A stretch of DNA of 64,000 bases from Trissonchulus latispiculum. Taxonomy: Eukaryota > Nematoda > Enoplea > Enoplida > Ironidae. Under the pieces are notes generated by a model. That model had not been told where the DNA came from and made no database searches. It worked only from the letters and a program-made list of their open reading frames with translations. The stretch covers positions 34,022 to 98,021 of the forward strand of contig JASAND010004038.1 of assembly GCA_030248195.1 (NCBI GenBank). Reading direction: 5' to 3'. Both the position numbers and the translations under genes were made by a program. This document shows positions 63,494-64,000 of this stretch, in pieces; the first letter of the stretch is position 1; each line of letters begins with the position of its first letter.

Positions 63494-64000
63494 ACGAGGT
63501 GGAGGCAGCCCAACATGAAGTGTTAACCTCTGTGGGCCACGCCACTAGAAAGGCTAACGAAGACTTCCATACCACCATGACCCAGGTCCGCAGGAAAGTC
63601 GACGAGTTCGAGAACTTGCTTTTCGACTTCATGGCCATGGACCGCCGCCGGACGGAGGAGCTGGAAGCATCTGGCCAACTCCGTCTCCCCAATATGTCCA
63701 TTTGGGCTGATCCTCTCCCTCAACCTCAGCGTCCTCAGTCCGACCTCACGACCAATAAGACCGCTCCAAAATCGAAGAAAACCCGGTCTCCTACCCATAA
63801 ACGGTCCCTTTCTGAGGGGGAAGCCCCCTCTCAACCCGAAAAACCCATTTCCCCTACCCAACCCAGATCCCCCGAAAAAACCCCGCCCCCCTCGCTTCCT
63901 CGCTTCCTCCGGAGCCAACGCAATGTCTGGAGGAGGAGGCGCAGACCTTGGACGCCTCACCACCCAAAAGCCCGCCCCCTAATCCCATCAGAGAAGCGGT
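63457..64000 (+). CDS. Continuation frame with coiled coil, runs off the window
   Basis: ATG at 63457 (MGDMFQEVREELNEVEAAQH) opens a frame with no stop to the window end. Residues 1-75 are rich in Glu, Arg, Lys and Leu with heptad-like spacing (TQVRRKVDEFENLLFDFMAM), a likely coiled coil. Then follows a Ser/Pro/Lys-rich tail (KSKKTRSPTHKRSLSEG). Function unknown; position after Gag suggests a structural or accessory product. Confidence 0.45.
   Translation, partial: MGDMFQEVREELNEVEAAQHEVLTSVGHATRKANEDFHTTMTQVRRKVDEFENLLFDFMAMDRRRTEELEASGQLRLPNMSIWADPLPQPQRPQSDLTTNKTAPKSKKTRSPTHKRSLSEGEAPSQPEKPISPTQPRSPEKTPPPSLPRFLRSQRNVWRRRRRPWTPHHPKARPLIPSEKR

Noticed and set aside
59786..64000. Possibility of an ordinary host gene
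   Set aside because: The zinc knuckle after a capsid-like helical region, the leader structure and the abrupt change in composition fit an LTR-type retroelement better. A domesticated Gag gene is not excluded but has no support in the window.
1..64000. CRISPR arrays, rRNA, operons
   Set aside because: The tandem arrays have no unique equal-length spacers, no rRNA block was recognised, and gene structure is eukaryotic.

Overview
The window looks like a stretch of animal-like (probably invertebrate) nuclear genome: AT-rich, gene-poor and packed with transposable elements. The evidence is spliced genes with GT..AG introns of 0.25 to 5 kb, LINE retrotransposon remnants, the start of a Gag-encoding LTR-type retroelement, and more than twenty short DNA-transposon-like elements. 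Nothing resembles an operon, a CRISPR array or a ribosome-binding site. I cannot name the species.

Host genes. (1) A minus-strand gene occupies 1525-7888. Its last two coding exons (7099-6813 and 1680-1525) encode a Pro/Met-rich segment followed by a Pmp3/UPF0057 membrane domain. An 18-nt in-phase microexon (7888-7871) duplicates the start of the 7099-6813 exon, and a transposon sits between the two copies. (2) A plus-strand GMP synthase gene has five recognisable exons between 26734 and 31503. They cover the N-terminal glutamine-amidotransferase domain as far as the catalytic Cys region and beyond. The first exon and everything downstream, including the His-Glu pair and the ATP-pyrophosphatase domain, were not found. 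(3) Three weak candidates are a two-exon mini-gene at 46072-46381, a possible last exon at 50613-50737 and a 55-codon ORF at 44083-43916 (minus).

Mobile DNA. Most of the rest is nested elements with terminal inverted repeats (TIRs) and target-site duplications (TSDs) that can be read by eye. One group has termini beginning CATAG with 8-bp TSDs (17586-18945, 17862-18714, 16884-17333, 20167-22007, 22028-22538, and the 3.1-kb foldback 46735-49855 with partial relatives at 24139-25877, 39071-43536 and 34760). A second group has termini resembling CTGGGCTTATTCTAG and 7-8-bp TSDs (22990-24135, 23743-24107, 42003-42361, 44712-45078, 45330-45724, fragment at 31572). There are hAT-like elements (7163, 20682, 29464, 36442, 51074, 53468), two with TWA target duplications like PIF/Harbinger (5939-6623, 14986-15716), and a MULE-like 544-bp element with a 9-bp TSD (10977-11520). 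Many share one layout: TIR, G-tract, AT-rich core holding a short GC hairpin, C-tract, TIR. The foldback carries tandem arrays with exact 147-bp and 163-166-bp periods. Two LINE fragments are present: an RNase H-bearing one split by an insertion (17446-19848, minus) and a 5'-truncated CR1/jockey-like one (39549-40376, minus).

Right end. From about 57.6 kb the sequence becomes C-rich. A leader with a CRE-centred palindrome and two hairpins precedes a Gag-like coding region (59786-62058, two frames with a -1 overlap at a C run) with a zinc knuckle, then further Pro-rich frames to the window edge. No protease, reverse transcriptase or integrase lies inside the window, so the element is seen only in part.
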